Shown piece by piece: positions 8,541 through 16,809 of a stretch of DNA of 64,000 bases. Positions within the stretch are counted from its first letter, which is position 1. Every line of letters starts with the position of its first letter. A model generated the notes under the pieces. That model did not search any database. It was not told where the DNA came from and saw nothing but the letters and a program-made list of their open reading frames with translations. The translations under genes and the position numbers were made by a program. This DNA comes from Chryseobacterium sp. ERMR1:04 (GTDB lineage Bacteria; Bacteroidota; Bacteroidia; Flavobacteriales; Weeksellaceae): positions 434,001 through 498,000 of the forward strand of contig NZ_LIRF01000008.1 in NCBI RefSeq assembly GCF_001297705.1, read 5' to 3'.

Positions 8541-10553
8541 TTAAAGTTGTGTCGGGCTTTCTGGAGCCTGAATTTCACTTTCTTCTTCTTTGTCTTTGAT
8601 AATGATTTCCTCACTCGGTTCTTTAGCCGCCATCGTGCTTGTAACAGGTCTTTCTGTTAACTCAGGATCCCATGCTCTTTTTCCGAATATATCCTCAAGG
8701 TCTTCACGGAAAATTACTTCTTTTTCTAAAAGTTTATTCGCTAAGGCATCAAGCTTATCTTTATTCTCAGTAAGAATCTGAACCGCTCTTTCATATTGAT
8801 TTTCAATAATTGATTTTATCTCAACATCAATTTTATTAGCCGTTGCTTCAGAATATGGTTTTCCAAAATTATATTCAGACTGCCCTGAACTGTCGTAGTA
8901 AGAGATGTTCCCAATATTTGGGCTTAATCCGTATACCGTAACCATAGCCTGAGCTCTTTTCGTTACACTTTCCAAATCAGATAATGCACCTGTTGAAATA
9001 TTGTTAAAAATAACCTGCTCTGCTGCTCTACCTCCTAATGTTGCACATAATTCGTCCATCATCTGTTCAGTAGTTGTCAACTGTCTTTCTTCTGGAAGAT
9101 ACCAAGCTGCTCCTAAAGAGCGTCCTCTTGGCACAATCGTTACTTTCAACAATGGAGCTGCGTGTTCTACCAACCAAGAGATGGTAGCGTGACCCGCTTC
9201 ATGATAAGCAACTCTTCTTTTTTCTGAAGGTTTGATTGCCATATTTTTCTTCTCAAGACCACCAATGATTCTGTCTACAGCATCAAGGAAATCTTGCTTA
9301 GTTACCGAAGTATGACTATTTCTAGCTGCAATTAATGCTGCTTCGTTACAAACGTTAGCAATATCTGCTCCACTGAATCCTGGAGTTTGTTTTGCTAAGA
9401 AATCTCTGTCCACTGTATCATCAAGCTTAATTTTAAGCAGGTGAACATCAAAAATCTCTCTTCTTTCGTGTAATTCAGGAAGATCTACATAGATAGAACG
9501 GTCAAAACGTCCTGCTCTCATCAAGGCTTTATCTAAGATATCAGCTCTGTTGGTTGCAGCCATAACGATAACGTTAACATCTGTTCCAAATCCGTCCATT
9601 TCTGTAAGAAGTTGGTTCAATGTATTTTCTCTTTCGTCATTTCCGCCTGAGAAATTGTTTTTACCTCTTGCACGTCCGATCGCATCAATCTCATCAATAA
9701 AGATGATTGCCGGAGATTTTGCTTTTGCCTGAGCAAACAAATCTCTTACTCTTGAAGCTCCTACTCCTACAAACATTTCTACAAAATCAGAACCTGAAAG
9801 TGAGAAGAATGGAACTTTAGCTTCACCTGCAACGGCTTTAGCCAGTAATGTTTTACCCGTTCCCGGAGGTCCTACTAATAGAACTCCTTTAGGGATCTTA
9901 CCTCCTAGTTTTGTGTATTTTTCAGAATTTTTCAAGAAATCTACAACTTCCTGTACTTCTTCTTTTGCACCTTCCAATCCTGCAACATCCTTAAATGTTA
10001 CCTGAATTCTTTCTTTTTCGTCGAAAAGTTTTGCTTTAGACTTACCGATAGAGAAAATTTGTCCACCAGGGCCTCCGCCACCTCCCATCTTTCTGAAAAG
10101 AAGGAAATAGAACAATCCTAAAATAGCAATCCAAATTAATGCTGAGAACAAAATATCCATGAAAGGATTTTTGCCTGCACCATAATCTTTAGTCGTTGCA
10201 ATAGCAGGGTTAGTTGCTTTTATCTGTTCAAACTTTTGAAGGAATAGCTGAAGATCTCCGTATTTTACAGAACAATCTGCTTTTGGTGCCATCTCGAATG
10301 CAGATAACGGATTATTTTCTTTAGCATCTTTACTTACTATCGCCGTTTTAGCAGCTTTCGTTAAGAAAACATCAGCCTTTTCGGTGTCTTTGTATATAAT
10401 AATATTTTGAACTTTTCCCGCCTGCAACTCTTTGAAGAAACCATCTTCGTCAATAGATTTTGCACTGTCGCCTCCTAAAAAATTGGAGCCAAAAAATAAC
10501 AAAAGAGCTATGATCGCAATCGGAAAAAACCAGTTAAATCCTTTATTGTTCAT
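8541..10553 (-). CDS. ftsH: ATP-dependent zinc metalloprotease FtsH
   Basis: 670 residues. FtsH is the membrane-anchored AAA protease that degrades unassembled membrane proteins and short-lived regulators. One membrane segment at about 8-26 and a second at about 131-153 flank a periplasmic domain. GGGGGPGG comes just before the AAA module, which has Walker A GPPGTGKT at 228-235, Walker B IIFIDEIDAIGR and the second region of homology MRAGRFDR. The zinc site is HEAGH at 451-455. A poly-acidic tail ends the chain. It follows rsfS by 16 bases and is the last gene before the terminator. Confidence 0.98.
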   Translation of the reverse strand: MNNKGFNWFFPIAIIALLLFFGSNFLGGDSAKSIDEDGFFKELQAGKVQNIIIYKDTEKADVFLTKAAKTAIVSKDAKENNPLSAFEMAPKADCSVKYGDLQLFLQKFEQIKATNPAIATTKDYGAGKNPFMDILFSALIWIAILGLFYFLLFRKMGGGGGPGGQIFSIGKSKAKLFDEKERIQVTFKDVAGLEGAKEEVQEVVDFLKNSEKYTKLGGKIPKGVLLVGPPGTGKTLLAKAVAGEAKVPFFSLSGSDFVEMFVGVGASRVRDLFAQAKAKSPAIIFIDEIDAIGRARGKNNFSGGNDERENTLNQLLTEMDGFGTDVNVIVMAATNRADILDKALMRAGRFDRSIYVDLPELHERREIFDVHLLKIKLDDTVDRDFLAKQTPGFSGADIANVCNEAALIAARNSHTSVTKQDFLDAVDRIIGGLEKKNMAIKPSEKRRVAYHEAGHATISWLVEHAAPLLKVTIVPRGRSLGAAWYLPEERQLTTTEQMMDELCATLGGRAAEQVIFNNISTGALSDLESVTKRAQAMVTVYGLSPNIGNISYYDSSGQSEYNFGKPYSEATANKIDVEIKSIIENQYERAVQILTENKDKLDALANKLLEKEVIFREDLEDIFGKRAWDPELTERPVTSTMAAKEPSEEIIIKDKEEESEIQAPESPTQL

Positions 10554-10569
10554 TTATACTTTTTAAAAT

Positions 10570-10938
10570 TTAATATTCATATTCAATCTTTGTAATCTTC
10601 GCATCTCCCCAAAGTTCCTCGATGTCATAGTACTCACGAGTTTCTTTTTGGAAAATGTGAACTACCACGGTAACATAATCTACCAAAACCCACATAGAGT
10701 TTTCGGTACCTTCTACATGCCAAGGTCTATCCTGAAGATCGTTTCTTACTTTTTTCTCTACACTCCCTGCTAATGCAGACACTTGTGTGTTTGAGTTTCC
10801 GCTACAAATTATAAAAGTTTCCGCTACAGAATTTTCAATTTTCGAAAGATCGAAAATCATAATATCTTCACCCTTTACATCTTGGATGGCCTCAACAATT
10901 TTATCTATTAGCGCCTGCTTTTCTGCTGTTTTATTCAT
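10570..10938 (-). CDS. rsfS: Ribosomal silencing factor RsfS
   Basis: 122 residues, MNKTAEKQALIDKIVEAIQD at the start. RsfS binds ribosomal protein uL14 and blocks subunit joining when nutrients are short. The single domain contains FIICSGNSNTQVSALAG, RPWHVEGTENSMWVLVDY and VVVHIFQKETREYYDIEELW, all typical. I chose the ATG at 10938; a longer frame would begin at a TTG lying within the -7 box. It heads an operon with ftsH and diverges from the biotin ligase gene. Confidence 0.95.
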   Translation of the reverse strand: MNKTAEKQALIDKIVEAIQDVKGEDIMIFDLSKIENSVAETFIICSGNSNTQVSALAGSVEKKVRNDLQDRPWHVEGTENSMWVLVDYVTVVVHIFQKETREYYDIEELWGDAKITKIEYEY

Positions 10939-10956
10939 TAAAATATCTATAATCTG

Positions 10957-10964
10957 CAAATTTA
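10957..10964 (-). promoter_or_regulatory. Candidate -7 box of rsfS-ftsH
   Basis: TAAATTTG on the minus strand, 18 bases before the rsfS ATG. It supports the ATG at 10938 as the start. No clear -33 element. Confidence 0.5.
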
Positions 10965-11022
10965 TTGTTTTTCTTTTACTTTAGCCTTACTTTTAGCCTT
11001 TTAAAGTCTTAAAGTTTTCTTA

Positions 11023-11739
11023 ATGGGTCAACTATTCTATCAAAAAGAGTCTTCTTCTACTAATGACGAAATATCTCAGTATTTACTTTACGATAATTCG
11101 GATTTTATTGGGCTTCATACTTTCAACCAGACCAAAGGTCGTGGACAGTACGGAAATACATGGATTTCAACTGCTGAAAAAAATTTAGCCTATACGCTAG
11201 CAGTTAAAACTGAAAACTCCACGCTGTCTGATTTTTTGTTCAATTATTATACCGCAATTGCCATCAGGGATTTCCTTGCCAATTTGACTGAAAATATAGT
11301 GAAAATAAAATGGCCGAACGACATCATTCTTAAAAATAAGAAAATCGTTGGAATTTTAATCGAGAAGAAAAAAATCAACCAAAGCAATTATTACATCATC
11401 GGTTCGGGTATCAATGTGTTACAGGAAGTATTTGATGATATTTCCAAAGCGGGCTCACTTTTAACCCAGACGGGAACAAGATATGATTTAAAAGAATTTA
11501 CCTCCAACTATCATGATTTTCTAATTGAAAAATTAAAAAATATTCCTTCTGAACAGGAAATCATGGATCATTTTAATGAAAATCTATTTCGAAAAGATGA
11601 GATCTCTGTCTTCGAAATGAATGAAGAGAGACAAAATGGCATTATAAAATACGCCGACAAAATGGGTGAATTATGGATTGATCTTGAAAATGACGGACTA
11701 CAATCTTTTTATCATAAAGAAATAAAACTTCTTTATTGA
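11023..11739 (+). CDS. birA: Biotin--[acetyl-CoA-carboxylase] ligase
   Basis: 238 residues. It joins biotin to the carrier protein of acetyl-CoA carboxylase. The N terminus has SSTNDEISQYL, then TKGRGQYGNTW (the biotinyl-AMP loop, G-R-G-x-x-G-x-x-W) and IKWPNDIILKNKKIVGILIE. There is no N-terminal helix-turn-helix, so this is a group I ligase without DNA-binding function. The 3' end overlaps by seven bases with the convergent LptF/LptG-family gene. Confidence 0.93.
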   Translation: MGQLFYQKESSSTNDEISQYLLYDNSDFIGLHTFNQTKGRGQYGNTWISTAEKNLAYTLAVKTENSTLSDFLFNYYTAIAIRDFLANLTENIVKIKWPNDIILKNKKIVGILIEKKKINQSNYYIIGSGINVLQEVFDDISKAGSLLTQTGTRYDLKEFTSNYHDFLIEKLKNIPSEQEIMDHFNENLFRKDEISVFEMNEERQNGIIKYADKMGELWIDLENDGLQSFYHKEIKLLY

Positions 11740-12845
11740 TTGGCTCTTTTCAAGTATAAATACAATGCGATCGGGAAAAACACAATATTGGGAAACCACA
11801 TCGCAAGCAGAGGCGACATGCTTTTGTTTTCAGAAACCACCTTTAATGCTTCAAATGAAAACACAAACAGGAAAGCCAAGGAGATTCCTATAGCCAAGTT
11901 TACACCCAATCCTCCTCTTTTCTTTTGAGAAGAAAGAGAAAGTGCTAAAAACGTAAGAATAACAATAGAAACAGGCATTGAAGTTCTCTGATGAAGCTCA
12001 TTGAGATGGGTATTCAGGTTACTGTTTCCTTTTTCTTTTTCTCTTTGAATAAACTTCAGAAGCTCCAGCGTGGTTTTGTTTTGCCCTAACAATTCGTTCG
12101 GGAAAAGCTCTTCAGGATCATGACCAAAACTTTTTCTTATCTCAACTCCGTTTGAAAGTTTTTCTGTATCGTCTTTATTGATGGTTTTTTCCAGATAATT
12201 GCTTAAAACAAATTGTTTTTTAGCTTTATCCCAAAGTACATCGGAAGCTTTAAGCTCATAGGTCATCTTTCTATTCTTATTGAATGTTTGAAAGACAAAA
12301 CCAGAGCCTCTTTTCTCTCCTTTATTCCATGAATTAACAAAAATATATTCTGTTCTGCTTAGCTGTGCGGAAACCGGAGCCGTTCCTAGAAGTTTTTCTT
12401 TATTCCTTGCATTATAGGTATATGCCTCTAATTGATTTTTCTGAATATTTGCCCAAGGAAGAACAAAATGATTGACTACCAATGACAAACACGCAATAAA
12501 TAAAGAGGTAAGCAAATAAGGCTTTGCAAATCTGTGGAAACTGGCACCACTGCTTATAATGGCAACAATTTCGGTATTATTTGCCATTCTGGAGGTAAAA
12601 TAAATCACCGAAATAAACACCAAAATAGACAAGAAGGTCATGACCAGGTTGATGATCCAGAAAGGGTAAAAATGGATAAGAAAATACGTCAAATCCAATT
12701 TTGGGTCTACCAATTTAGCATTTTCAATTCTTGGAATCTTCTGCTGAACATCAATTACCAAAACCACTACAGACAGCAATATCAACATGAAACTAAAAGT
12801 TCCAAGGTATTTTTTAATGATATATTTGTCTATAATTTTAAACAC
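11733..12845 (-). CDS. LptF/LptG family lipopolysaccharide export permease
   Basis: 370 residues. One hydrophobic segment near the N terminus (about 16-32), two more near 55-125, a periplasmic jellyroll-like domain (about 130-265) and three C-terminal segments (about 275-365) give the six-helix YjgP/YjgQ layout. These permeases pull lipopolysaccharide out of the inner membrane with the LptB ATPase. The start is a GTG at 12845 giving MFKIIDKYIIKKYLGTF, the typical N terminus of the family. Whether it is the F or the G subunit cannot be decided alone; Bacteroidota often have both at separate loci. It follows tgt by 91 bases. Confidence 0.9.
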   Translation of the reverse strand: MFKIIDKYIIKKYLGTFSFMLILLSVVVLVIDVQQKIPRIENAKLVDPKLDLTYFLIHFYPFWIINLVMTFLSILVFISVIYFTSRMANNTEIVAIISSGASFHRFAKPYLLTSLFIACLSLVVNHFVLPWANIQKNQLEAYTYNARNKEKLLGTAPVSAQLSRTEYIFVNSWNKGEKRGSGFVFQTFNKNRKMTYELKASDVLWDKAKKQFVLSNYLEKTINKDDTEKLSNGVEIRKSFGHDPEELFPNELLGQNKTTLELLKFIQREKEKGNSNLNTHLNELHQRTSMPVSIVILTFLALSLSSQKKRGGLGVNLAIGISLAFLFVFSFEALKVVSENKSMSPLLAMWFPNIVFFPIALYLYLKRANQ

Positions 12846-12936
12846 TACTCGCTTTTTTTATTTTGATAGGATTAGCATCCTATTCTTTGTTAAGTCGTCC
12901 CTTTGGGACTCTTTTTTTACTATGTATTTATATTTT

Positions 12937-14067
12937 TTAAAGTCTTTGTCTAAGAACAGGAACCACAGAATCTTTCCATTGATAAAAATCTCCTGCAATA
13001 ATATGCTCTCTTGCCACTTTTACCAAATCTAAATAAAATGCCAAGTTATGAATTGATGCAATTTGTTTTCCTAAATATTCTTTAGAAACAAATAAATGGC
13101 GCACATATGCTTTTGAATATTCTCTATCTACAAAACTTGTCCCAAACTCATCCAAAGGAGAAAAATCTTGTTTCCATTTTTCATTTTTCATGTTTATTAC
13201 CCCTTGCCAAGTGAACAGCATTCCATTTCTTGCATTTCTGGTAGGCATCACACAATCCATCATATCAATTCCCAACCCAATAGATTCCAAAATATTCCAT
13301 GGAGTTCCTACTCCCATTAGGTATCTCGGTTTATCTTTTGGTAAGATATCGGTAACTTCATTAGTAATTCTGTAAAGTTCATCTTCAGGTTCACCAACAG
13401 ACAATCCACCAATTGCGTTTCCTTCGGCACCTGCCTCTGAAATTACTTCAGCAGAAATTTTTCTTAAATCTGAATACGTAGAACCTTGAACAATCGGGAA
13501 AAACCTTTGTTTGTAACCGTATAATTCAGGATTTTTCTCATTCCAACCAATACATCTTTTCAACCATCTGTGGGTCATTTCCATGGAAGCTTTTACTTGG
13601 TTGTATCCACTAGGATAAGCCACACATTCGTCAAAAGCCATGAAAATATCTGCTCCGATCTGTCTTTGGATTTCCATAGATTTTTCCGGAGTAAATAAGT
13701 GATAACTTCCATCAATATGAGATTTGAACTTCACTCCTTCCTCAGACATTTTTCTACTTCCTGAAAGTGAAAATACCTGAAAACCTCCTGAATCCGTAAG
13801 AATAGGAAGATCCCAGTTCATGAATTTATGTAAACCTCCCGCTTTCTGCATGGTTTCCATACCAGGACGAAGGTATAAGTGATAGGTATTACCCAAAATA
13901 ATTTGGGCCTTGATGTCTTCTTTTAATTCTCTTTGGTGAACTGTTTTCACACTTGCTACAGTTCCTACAGGCATAAAAATAGGGGTTTGCACCTTCCCAT
14001 GATCGGTCATGATCTCTCCTGCTCTTGCCTTACCTTCAGAGGTTTTTTCTATATTAAAAAATTTCAT
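12937..14067 (-). CDS. tgt: Queuine tRNA-ribosyltransferase
   Basis: 376 residues. Tgt swaps guanine 34 for preQ1 in GUN-anticodon tRNAs. TDSGGFQVFSL carries the general-base Asp92, and GIDMMDCVMPTRNARNG carries the nucleophile Asp271. The substrate loop AIGGLSVGE is intact. The bacterial zinc site is odd: where E. coli Tgt has C-x-C-x2-C between PLD and YSRAY, this protein has Gly309, Ser311 and Asp314, with equal spacing; the fourth ligand His340 (SIHNL) remains. So classical zinc binding looks lost. The gene follows the DUF4296 lipoprotein gene by 74 bases. Confidence 0.95.
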   Translation of the reverse strand: MKFFNIEKTSEGKARAGEIMTDHGKVQTPIFMPVGTVASVKTVHQRELKEDIKAQIILGNTYHLYLRPGMETMQKAGGLHKFMNWDLPILTDSGGFQVFSLSGSRKMSEEGVKFKSHIDGSYHLFTPEKSMEIQRQIGADIFMAFDECVAYPSGYNQVKASMEMTHRWLKRCIGWNEKNPELYGYKQRFFPIVQGSTYSDLRKISAEVISEAGAEGNAIGGLSVGEPEDELYRITNEVTDILPKDKPRYLMGVGTPWNILESIGLGIDMMDCVMPTRNARNGMLFTWQGVINMKNEKWKQDFSPLDEFGTSFVDREYSKAYVRHLFVSKEYLGKQIASIHNLAFYLDLVKVAREHIIAGDFYQWKDSVVPVLRQRL

Positions 14068-14141
14068 TCGTATACTTCTTTAATTCACCATCATTGGCGA
14101 CTGATCTTTTTTGCCAAATGGAATATGTTGATCTACCAGCC

Positions 14142-14510
14142 CTATTTTTCAAGAGTTGGTAACACTCCATTCTTTTTCAACTTATCTTTTATATATTGAT
14201 CCGCTTTTGGATCTTTTTCAATTAATACTTTTTGAGCTTCCTCAGCAATTCCCTTCATTTCATCTTTCACCACATAATATTTAAAACTTTCGATAAAATC
14301 ATTCGGTTTTACCTTATATGTTTTAAGAATATATCGTGTTCCGGATTCCAGATTTTTATTTTGATACACAAAAGTTGCCTGATCATTAATTGCCATCTCA
14401 GCAAGAATCTCAGCCATTATATCTTTGTCTACCAAGTTCTTTGGTTTATCAATGTAATCACCACATGAAAACATTCCCAATAAAACAAAAATGAAGATCA
14501 GTTTTTTCAT
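14142..14510 (-). CDS. DUF4296 lipoprotein
   Basis: 122 residues starting MKKLIFIFVLLGMFSCGDY, a lipoprotein signal with Cys16 as the likely lipidated residue. The mature part has KNLVDKDIMAEILAEMAI and a region around ILKTYKVKPNDFIESFKYYV, which fit the DUF4296 family of Bacteroidota. Function is unknown. Its ATG overlaps the stop of the upstream glycosyltransferase gene by four bases (ATGA type), so the two are translationally coupled; I chose this start for the overlap and the lipobox. Confidence 0.85.
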   Translation of the reverse strand: MKKLIFIFVLLGMFSCGDYIDKPKNLVDKDIMAEILAEMAINDQATFVYQNKNLESGTRYILKTYKVKPNDFIESFKYYVVKDEMKGIAEEAQKVLIEKDPKADQYIKDKLKKNGVLPTLEK

Positions 14511-15223
14511 AATCTGTTGATTAATGATTTCCACTTTAAATTTAAAACACCAAACACCGCTTCATGAATAATTCCACCATTCATTTTACTTTCGCCCAAT
14601 ATTCTGTTGGTAAAAATAATAGGAACTTCTACAATTTTAAAGCCTTTTTTAAAAGCTCTGAATTTCATTTCGATTTGAAAACCATATCCTTTAAGCCTTA
14701 CATTCTCCAATCCTATTTCTTCTAAAACTTTTCTTGAAAAACAAACAAAACCTGCTGTTGTATCATGTATCGAAAGTCCTAAAACAAATCTTACGTATTT
14801 TGATGCAAAATAAGAAAGAAGAACTCTTCCCATTGGCCAGTTTACCACATTTACTCCTTTCGAATAACGAGAACCAATGGCCATATCTGCATTCAGACAA
14901 GCTTCGAAAAGTTTGGGTAAATCACTTGGATTGTGAGAAAAATCGGCATCCATTTCAAAAATATAATCATAATTATTTTGAATTGCCCATTTAAAACCAT
15001 GAATATAAGCTTTCCCTAAACCATCTTTTACATGTCTTATCGATAAATGCAATGTATGAGGAAATCTCTTCTGAAGATCTTTTACAATCTCAAATGTACC
15101 GTCCGGAGAGGAGTCATCCACTACTAAAATATGAAAATTATCTTCCAACGCAAAAACCGCGGAAATTATACTTTCTATATTTTCCTTTTCGTTATAAGTT
15201 GGGATGATGACGAGTTTTTTCAT
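14507..15223 (-). CDS. Polyprenol monophosphomannose synthase (GT2 family)
   Basis: 238 residues, starting MKKLVIIPTYNEKENIESII. The GT-A fold shows VVDDSSPDGT, DADFSHNP (the DxD metal site), MAIGSRY and GESKMNGGIIHEA, as in dolichol-phosphate mannose synthases. It is expected to transfer mannose from GDP-mannose to a polyprenyl phosphate at the cytoplasmic face of the inner membrane. There is no C-terminal membrane domain, so it is the short DPM1 type. The start follows a -7 box on the minus strand. It overlaps the DUF4296 gene by four bases. Confidence 0.9.
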   Translation of the reverse strand: MKKLVIIPTYNEKENIESIISAVFALEDNFHILVVDDSSPDGTFEIVKDLQKRFPHTLHLSIRHVKDGLGKAYIHGFKWAIQNNYDYIFEMDADFSHNPSDLPKLFEACLNADMAIGSRYSKGVNVVNWPMGRVLLSYFASKYVRFVLGLSIHDTTAGFVCFSRKVLEEIGLENVRLKGYGFQIEMKFRAFKKGFKIVEVPIIFTNRILGESKMNGGIIHEAVFGVLNLKWKSLINRL

Positions 15224-15232
15224 TTCAATTTG

Positions 15233-15240
15233 CAAAGATA
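15233..15240 (-). promoter_or_regulatory. Candidate -7 box of the GT2-DUF4296 operon
   Basis: TATCTTTG on the minus strand, ending nine bases before the GT2 ATG. It implies a very short leader. Confidence 0.45.
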
Positions 15241-15277
15241 GTTTATTTAACCTTTTTATTTTATACAAAATAATCTA

Positions 15278-15285
15278 TAATTTTG
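15278..15285 (+). promoter_or_regulatory. Candidate -7 box of the DUF4271-hemD operon
   Basis: TAATTTTG on the plus strand, 38 bases from the opposite -7 box. A transcript from here would begin near 15292, so a start codon at 15204 is excluded if the promoter is real. Confidence 0.5.
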
Positions 15286-15299
15286 CAAAAAACATTCCT

Positions 15300-15968
15300 T
15301 TGCCATTATCACAAAATTTTATAAATCACGTAAGGATACCCGAGAACAACGATTGGGTAATCTTTATATTGTTGGGCTGTATATTTTTATACCTATTTAT
15401 GATGAATATCATAGAAAGAGGCGCCAACCTGAAAGACTTTTTGCTGCAAAAATATTTTGACGCCAGCAATAACCTTCCCAGCTGGATTATCACCTCTTGT
15501 GTGATGGCTCTTACCTTAGCTGTTTTAATCTCACAATACATCCCGATTGTGCCTAAAAAAGTTGCCGACTTACAGGTTTTGGGATACCAATTGAATAAAT
15601 TTGGGTATAGTTTAATAGCCGTTGTGTTATTTTATTTAATAAAAACAACATTAGGATTTATTTTCTATCAAAGTATAGGAGATGGTAAAAAATGGATGGT
15701 TTTTTACTTTACCTCTACAAAATTTTACTTTGTTTTGTCTTTTTTGTTAATAATTTTATGTGTAACCCACTACTATTTCCCTATTGACAGAAATAAAATG
15801 TTTTTATACTATTTATTCTTCTTTTCATTTGTATTCATTTTTAAAGTTTTTTTCTATTTATTTCACAAGAACAATGTTTTACCCGAAAAATGGTATTATA
15901 AATTTTTGTATATTTGCACCCTCCAAATAGCACCATTATTACTGCTTTGGAAAGTATTATTTTTTTAA
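15300..15968 (+). CDS. DUF4271 membrane protein
   Basis: 222 residues from a TTG at 15300 (read as MPLSQNFINHVRIPENNDWV); an ATG at 15204 in the same frame would overlap the divergent GT2 gene and lie before the promoter, so I reject it. The start remains uncertain. Six or so hydrophobic segments are seen from residue 20 on. The opening motif and the INRYK-free, aromatic-rich C-terminal half fit DUF4271, an inner-membrane family of Bacteroidota whose function is unknown. It ends three bases before the hemD ATG, so the two are one operon. Confidence 0.75.
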   Translation: MPLSQNFINHVRIPENNDWVIFILLGCIFLYLFMMNIIERGANLKDFLLQKYFDASNNLPSWIITSCVMALTLAVLISQYIPIVPKKVADLQVLGYQLNKFGYSLIAVVLFYLIKTTLGFIFYQSIGDGKKWMVFYFTSTKFYFVLSFLLIILCVTHYYFPIDRNKMFLYYLFFFSFVFIFKVFFYLFHKNNVLPEKWYYKFLYICTLQIAPLLLLWKVLFF

Positions 15969-15971
15969 TAA

Positions 15972-16721
15972 ATGTCAATGATGAGAATAAAGTCTATATT
16001 GGTTTCTCAACCAGCGCCTAGTGAGTCTTCTCCATATTTAGATATAGCGAAGAAGGAAAAAATAAAGATTGATTTTCGTCCTTTTATCCACGTCGAAGGT
16101 GTTGACAACAAGGAACTTAGAACACAGAAAATAGATCTAACACAGTACACTGGAATTATTTTTACCAGCAAAAATGCAATAGATCATTATTTCAGACTTG
16201 CTGAAGAGTTACGCTTTGCAGTACCAGATACTATGCGATATATCTGCCAGTCTGAAGCAGTAGCCAACTATCTTCAAAAGCATATTGTCTACAGAAAAAG
16301 AAAGATCAGTTTTGGGGAGAAAAACTTCTCAGACTTAGCTCCGCTTTTCAAGAAATTCCCTTCTGAAAAGTATCTATTACCTTCTTCGGATGTTTTAAGT
16401 CCGGATATTGTAAAGACGTTAGATGCCGCAAACGTAGATTGGACAAGAGCAATCATGTACAGAACGGTTTGTAGTGATCTTACAGATATTAGTATTAAAG
16501 ATTATGACATGATGATCTTCTTTAGTCCTCAAGGAATTAAATCTTTACAACAGAATTTCCCAGACTTCAAACAGGATGAAACTAATATTGGTGTTTTTGG
16601 TAACACAACATTAGCAGCCGCTGAAGAAGCAGGATTAAGAGTAGATCTAATGGCGCCTACAAAAGAAACGCCATCTATGACTATGGCCCTTGAAAAGTAT
16701 GTAAAAGCTTTACATAAGTAA
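15972..16721 (+). CDS. hemD: Uroporphyrinogen-III synthase
   Basis: 249 residues (an ATG three codons in is also possible). The two-domain HemD fold is low in sequence conservation. Visible parts are ILVSQPAPSESSPYLDIAKK at the start, YTGIIFTSKNAIDHYF in domain 1, and YDMMIFFSPQGIKSL and GNTTLAAAEEAGLR in domain 2. HemD closes the linear tetrapyrrole hydroxymethylbilane with inversion of ring D on the route to haem. No other haem genes are nearby; the constant neighbour is the DUF4271 gene. A terminator follows. Confidence 0.85.
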   Translation: MSMMRIKSILVSQPAPSESSPYLDIAKKEKIKIDFRPFIHVEGVDNKELRTQKIDLTQYTGIIFTSKNAIDHYFRLAEELRFAVPDTMRYICQSEAVANYLQKHIVYRKRKISFGEKNFSDLAPLFKKFPSEKYLLPSSDVLSPDIVKTLDAANVDWTRAIMYRTVCSDLTDISIKDYDMMIFFSPQGIKSLQQNFPDFKQDETNIGVFGNTTLAAAEEAGLRVDLMAPTKETPSMTMALEKYVKALHK

Positions 16722-16743
16722 CTTTTACTCTAAAATATAAAAC

Positions 16744-16780
16744 AGCCGTCTTTCAATAAAAGGAAAGATGGCTTTTTTTT
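16744..16780 (+). terminator. Terminator after hemD
   Basis: AGCCGTCTTTC pairs with GAAAGATGGCT (one G-T pair) around a short loop, followed by eight T. Confidence 0.85.
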
Positions 16781-16783
16781 AAC

Positions 16784-16791
16784 TAAATTTG
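16784..16791 (+). promoter_or_regulatory. Candidate -7 box of the oligopeptidase gene
   Basis: TAAATTTG, 18 bases before the ATG at 16810 and directly after the terminator. No clear -33 element. Confidence 0.5.
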
Positions 16792-16809
16792 AACAAGAAT
16801 TAATATTGA

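Noticed and set aside
12866..12916. Terminator between tgt and the LptF/LptG gene
   Set aside because: Two short hairpins (ATAGGA/TCCTAT and GTCCC/GGGAC) are present, but the T-run follows on the plus strand while both genes are on the minus strand, so it would not end tgt transcription.
15204..15299. ATG start for the DUF4271 gene at 15204
   Set aside because: It overlaps the divergent glycosyltransferase start and lies before the -7 box at 15278.
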